Shown piece after piece: positions 12,179 to 23,450 of a stretch of DNA of 64,000 bases. The stretch comes from Aristolochia californica. Lineage: Eukaryota; Streptophyta; Magnoliopsida; Piperales; Aristolochiaceae. Each line of letters opens with the position of its first letter. Positions within the stretch are counted from its first letter, which is position 1. Made by a program: the position numbers and the translations under genes. The notes under the pieces are model-generated. The model was not told the DNA's origin, ran no database searches, and worked only from the letters and a program-made list of their open reading frames with translations. The stretch lies in contig JARWKL010000015.1 in assembly GCA_029961685.1 (NCBI GenBank), forward strand, positions 20,925,220-20,989,219. Reading direction: 5' to 3'.

Positions 12179-12339
12179 CTTCTCTTTTGAAACTCTTTCT
12201 AATATGTTTGCTAATGACATTTGAGCGAATCTGTACTCGCCTGTATCTTGAATTATGTTCTGCATATTCGGTGCTGAATCTACAGTAGTAGATGTTAGAT
12301 TAAGTTTGCTGTTTCCTACACTCTTTGCTATCGATTAGT

Positions 12340-12616
12340 AAGATCCGTTTGGATGGGTGAACGAGTCTCATTTACCCACGACTTTGTGCATGGTTTTTAA
12401 GAATCAAGCTCACAAATCGTGGAAGGGTGAACAATTTTTTACACAGTCAATCCAAAATAATCAAAAGATGGGAAGACGATGCCTGGAACTAGCTACACAC
12501 TTCTTGTATTTAGCTGTGATGGCTCTTTTTTACACATCCCGTCATTTTTGTGATAGAAAATTTATTTTTTCTTGTTTTTTTTTTTTTTTTTTTGTGGGTT
12601 CCAAACAGGCCCTATG
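12340..12616. mobile_element. Possible MITE-like insertion
   Basis: The left end (gatccgtttggatggg) and right end (gggttccaaacaggccct) form an imperfect inverted pair around about 270 bp with a long poly-T tract near the right end. The motif ccaaacaggcc is typical of ends of small plant DNA elements. No clear target duplication was seen, so this is tentative. Confidence 0.3.
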
Positions 12617-13057
12617 CTTAACGGAAATGGATCTATCCATACTCTATTAACATGCCCTCATTCCTTGATCTGGTTAGAGGGGGCTCTTCTTCTTCGACAA
12701 AGAAGATAGAGGAAGGTGGAGATCATTTATCTTCTTTTCCTAGAACAAAGAAAAGTTCATCCTCATTTTTATAAAACTATTTTTAAAATTAAATATTTAA
12801 AATAATTAAAATTTATATGGAGTACAATCTAAGCAAAAAAAAAAATCACAATGTTAATTTAAAAATTACATTAAAATACAATTTATTTTTAGTTTATTAA
12901 CATGATAATTTACTTTAATACAAATTTATGTAATAGTTTATTTGAGTTTTAGATAATTTTTGCATACATTTTATATAAATATTTAATAATAGATTATTAT
13001 TAATTTTCGATAATAATTCAAAAAAAAATCAACTATATGACAAACATACTAGAAAAA

Positions 13058-13058
<1 letters not shown>

Positions 13059-13089
<31 letters not shown>
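13059..13089. repeat. (AAT)n microsatellite
   Basis: About ten uninterrupted AAT/ATA triplets. Confidence 0.95.
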
Positions 13090-13525
13090 CAAAATTTATT
13101 TTGATTAATTAATATCTATTAATATTCTTCAATGATCTAGTTAATTATAATAACACTGAATTTCTACTATTTGGAAATATAAATAAGAATTCAAGAACTG
13201 CCTATTGTAGAACCCACCTCGGCAAAGCTATCTCAGCAATCTGGTGGGAACTTCTTTAACCTGATTAAAATCCTGAACTAGAAGAGTGTCAGGTAAAAAA
13301 GCTCCTAATTCTTCTTGGGCACACTAGGAAGATTTCCAAATTTGATGGTTGAAAGTACAAGGCAATGTTGTTAGAGGCAACATAAAAGCAGCCAAACACT
13401 GGAAATCTTTAAGACTACTCAAACAGACTACCATGGCAACAGGAACAGGATGCAATCACCTGCACTCCAAATTCTATCAGACTCTTGCGAGTGTTAATTC
13501 CATGTCCCAGGACAACAAGAAAAAG

Positions 13526-13785
13526 TCATGCACTGGAAAAATCATCCAAGAAACCAAAGCTGAGACAGGCCTTTGTTATTTTCTGATGCAGAAAAGTGTC
13601 TGAACCCCTCAACTGCATCTCATAGGATGCATCCAACAGCAGGTGATAGGCGAGTTTAAAGAGATGAGAAGAAGTAAAATTCCTTCCATCTGCATTATCT
13701 GACTGCTTCATTTCAGGTTGGTTCCAGAGGCCATCAAGCGAGCTAGCCATGTACTCATGGCTTACCTCATAACCTGCAATATGTT
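13526..13785 (-). other. Candidate extra 3' exon or UTR open frame of the SPL6 gene
   Basis: A minus-strand frame downstream of the SPL6 stop reads SHEYMASSLDGLWNQPEMKQS, HLFKLAYHLLLDASYEM, SDTFLHQKITKACLSFGF and ends DDFSSA before a stop. A good acceptor (ATATTGCAG) lies just upstream. The composition looks protein-like, but that acceptor does not give the right phase with the visible exon 3 donors. A weaker AG inside GGTAAGCC would give an in-frame join to the donor at the end of exon 3. I do not recognise the sequence. Confidence 0.25.
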
Positions 13786-13966
13786 CATAAATAATCAACT
13801 ATCTTAATTTTGGGAACTGAATGCTTGCAAGCAAGTCAAATCAGTATGAGGAAGCAGGGAACAGCAGTTTGGTTAAATAGTAAGGCCATAGCCCAACTCA
13901 AGGACAATCATCATGGATTGGGAGGGAATGAGTGGAGCCTGTACAACTTGTTTTTTAATCTGCATT

Positions 13967-13970
<4 letters not shown>

Positions 13971-13996
<26 letters not shown>
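13971..13996. repeat. (AG)n microsatellite
   Basis: Thirteen AG dinucleotides, just downstream (minus strand) of the SPL6 stop codon. Confidence 0.95.
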
Positions 13997-14003
<7 letters not shown>

Positions 14004-14011
14004 TCAACATA

Positions 14012-17000
14012 TTACCACATAGAAGACGTTGAAGTCATGAAGACTTCGTTCTCTTGCTTGACATTCACTGAGCCATTCTGGTGATCCATGCTCTGAAGCT
14101 GTGATGACAATTGAAGCAAATCCACGGTCGGTCCCTGCTGTCCATGGGAAATATGATCCTTGCCATTTAAGTAATTTACTCCTTGAAACATCCCATCTGC
14201 TTGAGTATCAAAATCCACAGCATTGCTTGCGTCTGAGACTAGTAGAGCTCCCAGGTGATCATCTTCCATCGAGTTTATCCCAGATGAAGAAAACCTATTT
14301 GAAGCCACACTGGTGGATCCTTGTGAACTCAATGCCATAAGCTTATCAGAAAACTGGGTCATATTGTACTGGGAAGGACCTTGGGGAGGCCCTGATCCAT
14401 GGTGTGTGAACAGTGGCCTACCTAAGGGAATGGCCAATGAATGACTAGAGTTTTGTGATTGTGATGACAGAAGAGAGAGAGCACAACCAGTGTCTGAGAT
14501 GCCGGATAAACCTTGAACACCGGAAGTGACATCATAAACAGAAGGGTCACCTCCCAGTGAGGTTTTATGCAGAAATGATCTAGACACAGGTTGTTGGTCT
14601 GTCAAGTAGTGGGGATACCGATTACTGTTATTAAAACTGAGGATAGTGGGAGCAGTATCTAGGCTGGAGAACTGTTTGTCCATGGCATAAGGAGGTAAGA
14701 ATGATATTGAGGACTGATTGTTATAGATAGGATCATCTTCTAGTTTAACATGCCGGTGTAGATCGTTATTTCCATATTTTACTTCACGCAGAATGCCACT
14801 TGGAAATATGTCTGGGAAAATAAAGGAAGTCCTTGCTGGTACAGAAGTTCCCACATACCTTCCACCTGCAAAAGGTATTATATCCTTAGGCTTGGTAGAA
14901 CTTGAAGAGAAAGATTCAACATGACTGAGAAAGATCACTAGAAGTACTTGGTTTGCAATCTGAAATCAATATGGCCTGAAGATAACTCTGGTATTCAATC
15001 ACTTATGTTAGCTAGCAGAATATTTCAATCGTTCCAAGGAAAATAAAGATGACCCTCTCACACAGCTGGGTCCACTACATAAGAAAACAGTTGAGGTGGC
15101 TCTTTTGGGCTAACTTTTACATCTTATGAATTTTCAACCTCACAAATTTCTATACATACATAATGATGCTTCATGATGTTACGCTCTGCTCAACTGATGA
15201 TGCATGAAAGAGACTCCAAAAGCAGTTAATACAGTAATCAATCTAAATATTAAAAATAAGTGGTAACCAAATATGTATTGAAACGGTAAGGCAAAATAAA
15301 AATATAAGCAACAAATATATTACAAAAAACTTTCTACCAAAGCAAACTGACTGGGTGAACCATGAGCCAGTATGATATACTCTGCATCCAGCAGGTCGAA
15401 CTTACATATCTCACCAGGGGGCATTCAGAGATCACTGTCACTGTGTGATTGAAGAAGAAACAGTTCAACTGATTCAACAGCAATGATTTGGCTTTTCTTA
15501 TTTCCTGAATTGGTTTCTTAATTCCATGAAAAATAAATCTGGGACAGATGGTTGTTCATTACCGATATAAGGAATGTGGGAAGAAATAAGTAAAACTTCT
15601 AATGGGCAATCCTAACATGCAAGAAGCTTACTCAAGTAATAGAGAATCAAATATAGTGGAAATAAATGGGATTATCACATAAAATTTATTTAAATGTTTT
15701 AAAAACTATCAAAATTTTAAAGCTCATGTGTCAAGGAAAACTGATGAATCTGTGGAACCAAAGTTGAACCATTTATAAATAGGAAATCAAACTTCTGTTA
15801 AGAAATTGTTCAAGATAAATGAATCTTATGTAGTTCAAGCACCAAGTAACCTTTGGAAACCACAATTATGGAAAAGAAAGATGAAAAGAAGCAATAATTA
15901 CCATGATACGAAGCAAGTATCTTCCCATTTTTCCCAGAGTGACTGTCCAGTTGAGGCTTTCTTCTGCGCTCATTGTGGCCTGCAAGGCGTTTACGACAAC
16001 TACGCTTACCATCATCAAATTCAGCCAGTAAATGAAATCTGCATAAGGAAACTTATGATGCATTAGACATATAACATTAGTTCCATGATTTGCACGATAC
16101 TATTCTATTTGGGTCACAGGATGATGAACCACAAACAAGATCAACAAAAAACAAAGGATAAGAACAAATGTCCCTGTGTTGCAAATTCATGACAAGTGAT
16201 CCAATGATTAAGGGAATCTCCATCATCTGGTATTAACATTTCTTGAGGAAAGAAGGCAAAGGTTCTGTTTTTCTCGGGGTTGATCTTTTGGAACTCACCC
16301 AGGTCAAAATGCCAAACTGTTCACTGCATTCATTGAACAAATCATCTGCTATAGTGCTCCTCCCAAGCATCCAAAATTAAGAGAACTGGCATTGGTTAAG
16401 GTATTGTTTGAAGCATCTCATCAATGAAATTGCAGTACTCTGGTAAAAGGACACAGTTTTTGTGTGGGACTTGAAATGCTTTAAAAGAAACAAATGCCAG
16501 AAAACCAATATCAAGCTTCTGCTTCATTCCTAAAAGCTTGAAGGTTAGAAAAGCATATAATAAATGCTTTAAGAACTAAGGTAATGTACACTACACGAAA
16601 AACATTGAGCAATATATCAGCTGACGATCGGAAAAGTCCATCTTCCTGCTTAAAATATTAAAATATCTATGACAAATTGTGAAACCCTTTTTGAGTTCAA
16701 GACAGCTCCAAGGTAGGTTTTCAAACTGCACAGAGAGGAATTCATGATTCAATGGAAATCAAGACATCTTTCATTCCTAGAATACATCAGCACAATTTTT
16801 TCCCGGACAAACATACATAGCAGCAGATTTTAAACTATGAATGTTTAACATCTCAACACAAGAATCTCTAAGAATATGAGTAGTTCAAGTACTAGTTGCA
16901 GGGAGCAGGGATACTCTGAGATGAGAAAGTGGCCCAAATTATATGGAAACAACAAATAAGTTGTTGAAGCAGTGGTTCCCAGTAAATCTCAACGAATGCC

Positions 17001-17752
17001 GTCCAAAGGAGCAACAGCAAGCATAAATAGTTAACGAAAACGATTTTCAATAAAAGACAAGAAGAAGTAGAAGTCTACCTGCTACATTGCTGACAGAACC
17101 TCTGCTCAATTCCGTTTACAATGACTTTGGCAGTTTTAGAGTGAACCTCGCAAACTTTATGCCTCTTGTGATAGTCCTTGGAAGAGCTGAGATCCATATT
17201 ACATCCATGAACTTGGCAAAAAGGGGTCTGACTAATGAGATTAGCCGAACGCCCTCTCTTTGGAGGCACCGATGACACAACTGATGGCAAAACCCGTGAA
17301 TCTTTCAACGATTTATCAATCTTTCCATCTCTATAATCAGCCAATCTTCCCAATTTCAAATCTATAAGCGAGGAATCTCCCCGACTATTAGAATCTACTA
17401 CAGAGCCTCCGGACTCATCATCACGAATGAAAGAGGTCTTGAGATTAACCAAATGAGAAGAACATGACGAAGACTCGACTCGTCCACATGCTGCCTTATT
17501 GTCCGAAAACCCCACAAGAGTACTGGTTGGGACTGATTTTCTCACATTCTCAGACAAACCCAATTCCATGTATCCTCGGTTGTTGATTGTTTCGCGGACA
17601 GTGGCAAGCATGGAAGTATCATAGCTGCAAGGACTTTTTAAGTCCCAACCAGCAAATCCTCTTCTGGTTCTTCCAAGAGCATCAGTGGCTGAAATAATTT
17701 CATCATCCAACATAGAACTCTTCCCTTCAGAACTATAGCTCCAAGATTCCAT
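14012..17752 (-). CDS. SPL6: SBP-box transcription factor, SPL6-like
   Basis: Three coding exons on the minus strand: 17752-17079, 16038-15902 and 14865-14012. They join in frame to 1665 bp (554 aa). The protein opens [19 protein letters not shown] and contains [18 protein letters not shown], typical of the SPL6 group. The SBP zinc-binding domain starts at about residue 179 ([20 protein letters not shown], then CEVHSKTAK, then [13 protein letters not shown]) and ends with the bipartite nuclear signal [17 protein letters not shown], split by intron 1 at CSR|FH as is usual in this family. Exon 3 carries the miR156 site inside ALSLLSS and a C-terminal [10 protein letters not shown] block. SPL proteins bind GTAC cores and promote phase change. 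Repression by miR156 is expected from the site. The 5' UTR probably continues upstream of 17752 and may be spliced. Confidence 0.92.
14465..14484 (-). promoter_or_regulatory. miR156/157 target site in SPL6 exon 3
   Basis: The plus strand reads tgacagaagagagagagcac, so the SPL6 transcript carries GTGCTCTCTCTCTTCTGTCA. This is the conserved miR156 site coding for ALSLLSS. It differs from the complement of miR156 (as I remember it) by one central-3' position, as in most plant SPL genes. Confidence 0.95.
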
Positions 17753-20700
17753 TACAGAAAAGCATCAAAGTTGAAGACGGTTTATGCAAGGTAAAAATTG
17801 ATTGAAGAAAAGCATCTCCCGCTCGTTCCTCACGGAAAGGTTAACCGAAAGTTTCAATTTCTGTAAAGCGACATGAGAAAAAAATTCAGAAAGATGGCAA
17901 AACAAATCAAGCTTACGTTAATCCACAGAGCATCATAACCTCATTATCGAACAAAACAGAACATAGCAAAAACAAGAAAAACGAATCCCGAAAATCAATA
18001 AAATTCAACTTATATTTAATTTTTCCGATCGGAAGAAAAGTATCATGAGTTCCTGCAAATATTCAGTCAGAATCCTCCAGAATTCTAACTATTCGAGATA
18101 TCAAATTAACAAGGCGAAAAGAAGAAGAAGAAGAAGAAGAAGAAGCAAGCAGGACCATAAACCCACATATAAACTCTCTTAGTTAAAAAACCCACCTATA
18201 TTTCCCCTTGTAGCATCCGAGTGCCTCTGGAAAATCGCGTGGCGCAGTCCTGAGTACACAGGAAACTAAAAACTATTTAGAACAGAAACCCGGAAAAGAA
18301 ACTTGTCACAGTCAAGAAAGAAAAGTAAACAAATATTCCATGAACCCACCATAATTCAAGCAAGAAACTCCTCTCTCGTTGTCTACAGTCTACAACAACG
18401 CCAGTACAAATTCTCAATGTATATCAGCCATTGGAAGCGAAATATCAGAGATGTGCTCTCCCACTTCACGTTCAAAGCAGGGAAAAGAAACAGGAAACCA
18501 ACAAGAGAATAAGAACAAAGTGCAAACGTCCAGGTTAAGCAATAGATATTATCAGCTTTAGAAGAAAATGGCGGGTTCGTGGTAAGAAGGTGGAGCAGAA
18601 AGAGTGAGGCGAGTCGACATGTCTTCCATGACAGAGCTTTGTCGTAGAGTTCTTGTAGCCTCAAAACGACAAGGGTCCAGTTCTAGAGAGAGAATTAAAG
18701 CATGCAAGTCCACTCTTCGCGTCTCCGCTCCCTTGGCTCGGTCACAGTCAAATTTCTCTCTCTACGCTGTCACTGTGTTTTTTCAAAAGTTTAATTATCA
18801 TTGGGTAGAAGAGTTGAGAGAGCAACGGCACCTTGATTGGCAAGGACGACGAAGATACTGTGCCATCCCCTCTTGACCAAACTACCCCTGCCTTTATTTA
18901 CATGTTCCCAATCTTTTAAGTTAACTACACAAATTGGTCAAATTAATCTATCCTATAAAATCATTAGTAAAAATGAGATAATGATCAAATTCTCCTGTTC
19001 TTTAACTATTTTTTTTTTTCAACAAAACAATTTCCATCCCAATGTTCATCGAATTGATTAAGGGTATTTTAGTAATTTCACTAAGGACAAATGGGTAAAT
19101 GTAATTTGACCTGAACATGTAGTTGTTAGTAATTTGTCTTCTTTCTCATTTGTTGTCTAGTGAGAGGGGGATGGCTTAGGGGGTGGTATACCCTGTCCCT
19201 TTTTCTTTGTGGAAGAATTAGGTAAAAGCCTAAAAAAATGTATCTTATCTCCAAGAGAAGATAATGGGACATGTTAGTGTGGGCACACTATGATCTAATA
19301 ATTATACACCAATACATATGCATGACACCATGAGAGACTATGTACATGGACAAGTTGCAGCTCAAGTTGTAGGATATATCTTAAGAGGTATTATTAGCTT
19401 ATCATGAATCCCATTTGCCATTGTGGCTGTAGTCAACCTCTTTGTGCTCCTCTTGCACACACTAGAGGGGGCCCTTAGTAAACAAATGGAACTGGTATCA
19501 TCACTTCATGAGTAGGTATACCCTCACCTCCACCTCCCCCCCCCCAAAAAAAAACAAAAAGTCATGAAAGACTTCACACTAGGGGGACCTTGTTAATTGA
19601 AGGCTCTAATGGGTTTGAATGGATTGGATTCAAACTAGCCTTATTTACTCAACAAGGGAAAGTAGATAGGATTTTTACTTGGGTATTGAAACCACCATTG
19701 ATGATGGGAATATGAAAGCAAGCTCCCATCAAAGGCTGCATAGGTTCTTTGACAAGTGTTAGTAGAAGAGGAGAGTAGGAGAAGGAGAACCTGCTTCACT
19801 TAATACCCCTTTTTATGACAGAGCCATGAAAGCTCCTTTATTTCAGTGTCATGGATACCAACTAAAAGCTGGCCATCCTTTTCAAAAGCTTTGTCCAGTA
19901 ACCAATCACTCACTGCTTGGTCTATAAACTTCCAATGCCAGATTTCTCCAAAGGAGCATCTTCTTCATCTCCCCCTTTTTTTTAATCTTTCATTTTTACA
20001 GTTACATGTCATAAAAGAAACAAAATGAAATCCGTAAGCACTTGATTTCCGTTTTTTTTATTCCTCCCTTCTTGCATTGGATTATTTTATTAGGAGTTCC
20101 CCACTTTTTTCTTTGATTTCATTTCCTTTTGCCCTTTTGGGAAGGATAAGCCATTGAGCCAGAAAAGATACCCAATTGATAAAGTAGAGATTGACCTGTC
20201 TTTTGCAGCAGGCTGCGAGGGCTGTTCGTCTCTTCAGCATTATGGAGAGTGCTACGTGTAAGAGCCATTTTTTCTTCATCTTTTTTTTGGGAATTTTGGA
20301 TGCTTTCTCTTCTGCGAACAACTATTTTTACAAAAAATCACTGAAAAGCACGAGTTGTTGGAGAATAGTTTGAAGTTACTTGACATGGCTCGCTCATGTT
20401 CTGTTCTAAACAGAAAGGAATTTTTGGAACTCAAGAATCATCTTTGTGCACTTTAAGTAAAGATTAGAAATCTGAAAACTTACTGTGGTTGAAATTATCT
20501 GGGATTGATGGGTGGAGGGGGAACAGGGGTTGGCTACTAGCAAACACAGAGATCGAAACGAGATAAGCCAACCCCACCGCTTGTTTTGGAAGAAAGTGAA
20601 GTTTTCCGCCTTATGGGTGCGTTTGTCCCTCTCACTGCTCCATACAGAGTAGGGGGGGGAGGGGGGGTGAAAGCTGCACTTGGTTTTATGAGAGGAGCCA

Positions 20701-23442
20701 AGAGGAGGCCCTACCCTTCTTGATTGTAGCAAAAGGCCAAGGAGTGCTTGTATGCATTCAACGCTGTGGGGTTCTGAGGATCCATGGCTACACTTTCTAA
20801 AGCATCCAAAGATTTTTCGTGTCTCCTCTTTTAAAGGAAAATAGGGAAGGGAATGACTCCAGGCTCTCATTGTTCTTGGGTAGATAGACAGCGTTTTGGC
20901 CTAAATAAATTTCAAGAGTTTTAAAAGTTTTTAATTTTGACTAATTTTTATTTTACGCAAGTCCCTTACAAAAGAGGCGCCTCCTTAAAAGTTTTCAGAA
21001 CTCGACTTGATCAGCAACACTAATGGTTCTAATCATATGCAAGGACACAGAGCTGGGACACCTCTCTTTCTCCCTCTTTTCTGCCATTGTTTGAAGGTTA
21101 GCAGATCTACCCAATTCAAACTTGTTCATCTTGCACGTTTATACAATGGCTTGGATTCCTTAAATGTACACCGAGAACAGTTCCGGAGGAGATGAAATCC
21201 TTTTGATTGTTATAAATTGGAAAAAGCTTATCAAAATTGATGGTAGGTTTTTGGATTTGCATACAGTTTTGACTTTGAATAAGCATGAAAACAGGTAAAA
21301 GTGAAAAACTAAAAGTAACCCATCTTGAGATAATTGATGACTCTCAATGCTAGCCTCAAATTAGGATTATCCACTTGGTCTCCCAAGAGATTCTCCCACA
21401 CTTACCTGTCATAAATCTCTGTTATTTTCAGTAGAAAAGGAGAAGTTTGTTCTGACCCTGTCTTTGCCCCTTGAATCAGTCTTAATTTATCAGCTGTTTA
21501 ATATTTTTGGGAGCACACAATCTGTCCTCTAAGAAAGTTCTTCCATTTTTTTTTTTTTTTCAGCAAAAGGGCTTGTTTTTTACTACTGTTCTCTAGCTCT
21601 GATTTGATCACTTATTTAACTAATCACCTCTTTAGTATTTTTAAAAAGTATGTGTTCCCTTTGTAGGAAGCTTACTTTATTGATTGACAGGCAATGGTTT
21701 GTTCTCCTCCATTTAGTTGCAACTACTTTGTTGGCAAGTCATAATAATTTTATGTCAAACCCTTTAACTGTTTGCAGTTTCTCACCTGTTTTGCAGAATG
21801 AATCTCAATCAAATTCTACATATCTGTTGCCTAATCCTCACCTAAACAAAACAAGATAATGTGGTGGAAATCACCAAATATCTTGTTTCAAGATTCAAAA
21901 ATCATGTCTCCCTCTGCCGCCCCCCTTACCGCTTGTCGGATGATTAACTCTTTAAGTAAGGGTCAAACACTGTCTTTGTGTTGGCTTACAGAATGATAAG
22001 TGAGGTGCTCTAACAATCTTTGGGAGGAGCAAGAAATTACTATTTTTGTATTTGGCTTTCATTATTGACAAGTACTGCTTGTCCTTGCCTGGTTTTAAGA
22101 ACAAAAAAAAAAAAAAAACAAGCATTGCTTCACCTTCAATCTGTTAAAGACAGGCCAACACTAATTTGGGTTTCTTCCTGTTTAGTAATCAAAATGTGGT
22201 CACCTATTCTCGAAAAATTTCTTCGAACCATGTGGTCCATGTTCAATCATAAATAATAATAACAACAACAAAAACAACAATAACAATAATGAAGTCGTGA
22301 ATAAAGAGACCAGATATTTAAGTTCAATAAAACGAGCAAGACTCGTAAATATATGACTACTCCCACATGATAGCACATGAGAAGCCTTTTAAGTGAAGAC
22401 ACATTAATTTACATGAAAATCATTTTACTACTCTAATTCAATACCTAAGCTGGACCACCTTCCATCCTTCATTTCAAGATCAACAAAGCCTAAACTTGGC
22501 TTAAACTGTGTCAGTGAAAGAGATAATACTCTTAATATCAGGAGGTTTGCTCTTAAATCATAATTATCCAAAACAATTACTGCGTAATTGAAAAACTAAA
22601 ACACCTTTCACCTTAAACTGGTAGCCACATAATAAAGGAGGTTGTTGGAGATTAGTTGTTGAAATGAATAGAACTGGCTCACTTCAATTCAGCTTTAAAG
22701 GTAATTTTAACTGCTGTCTTCCCCAACAGAGGAAACAAGGAGGAGAGTAGCAGGGATTTGTACTAAGCATGGTGGGTGGGAGGTAGAGACTGGGGTTGGT
22801 GGGCTGGGATTAACTGTAGCAGAGTCAGTATATTCAAGAAGACATTTAACGAGATTCTGGAGCCATTTGCAGTGGCACGGTGGAGGTGAAATGAAACAGC
22901 ATGAATTGGCTGCAGTTATATGGGTTGCAGGAATTACTGTAGGTCTTTTATGATCAGAAACACTGAAGGGGGTTGTCCGGCAGTGAAAAACTCTGCGTTG
23001 GAGTTTGCTAGAGTAGTACGAATGGCATTACTTAGCACTTAAAAAGTTTGGTCTTCGGCAGAGGATAATCAAAGTTATAACAGTCTTCCATCGTTTTCAT
23101 ATGAATTGGGAGAGAGATTGGGGAAGCCATGGTTGACTTTTCAAACCTTGGAAGTTACTGTTCCAAGGACAAATATCATTATCAAAAAAATGCAGAGAAG
23201 ATATTCTATATGTATAATTTGTTGAAATTTCAGGGTTTTTTTTTTTTTTCAATTGGAAGCTGTTTTCGTTTTGATATATTGAGTTTTTTTTTCATGTTTG
23301 AAATATATAAATACTAATATTTTATATGATTTTATTGTAATTTTATGTTTTATGAAAAGGGTTGAGCCCCTCTGTTTTGTTTCGACTTCCAACCACTCCC
23401 TTCTCCTCAACATGGAGGGTGCAATTTCGCCATTTCCCTTTA
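17753..23442. other. Upstream region of SPL6 and long intergenic stretch
   Basis: The first 900 bp or so are probably SPL6 promoter and 5' UTR and include a (GAA)n tract. The rest holds no recognisable gene. The longest open frame, on the minus strand at 20406-20870 (154 codons), shows no domain and is probably chance. Poly-A/T runs and a G-rich run (20650-20668) are present. No precursor of a well-known plant microRNA was recognised. Confidence 0.5.
18117..18145. repeat. (GAA)n microsatellite
   Basis: About nine GAA/AAG triplets in the probable SPL6 5' leader or promoter. Confidence 0.9.
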
Positions 23443-23450
23443 GGTTTGAC
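23443..23450. repeat. 8-bp target-site duplication, left copy
   Basis: GGTTTGAC, identical to 25796-25803 at the other end of the hAT element. Confidence 0.9.

Larger units (their letters stand above)
12617..14011. other. AT-rich spacer and 3' flank of the SPL6 gene
   Basis: Between the convergent CRC and SPL6 genes, the stretch 12780-13140 is strongly AT-rich and carries an (AAT)n microsatellite. The part from 13526 to 13798 holds a minus-strand open frame of 90 codons that may be an additional 3' exon of SPL6 (see separate entry). An (AG)n tract lies at 13971-13996. Confidence 0.5.

Noticed and set aside
20406..20870. Minus-strand open frame of 154 codons
   Set aside because: Longest orphan frame in the intergenic DNA, but its sequence has no domain, no splice partners and low-complexity parts. 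It is probably chance.
19500..23400. Search for microRNA precursors
   Set aside because: None of the conserved plant microRNA sequences I know was seen on either strand, and small inverted pairs are too short.
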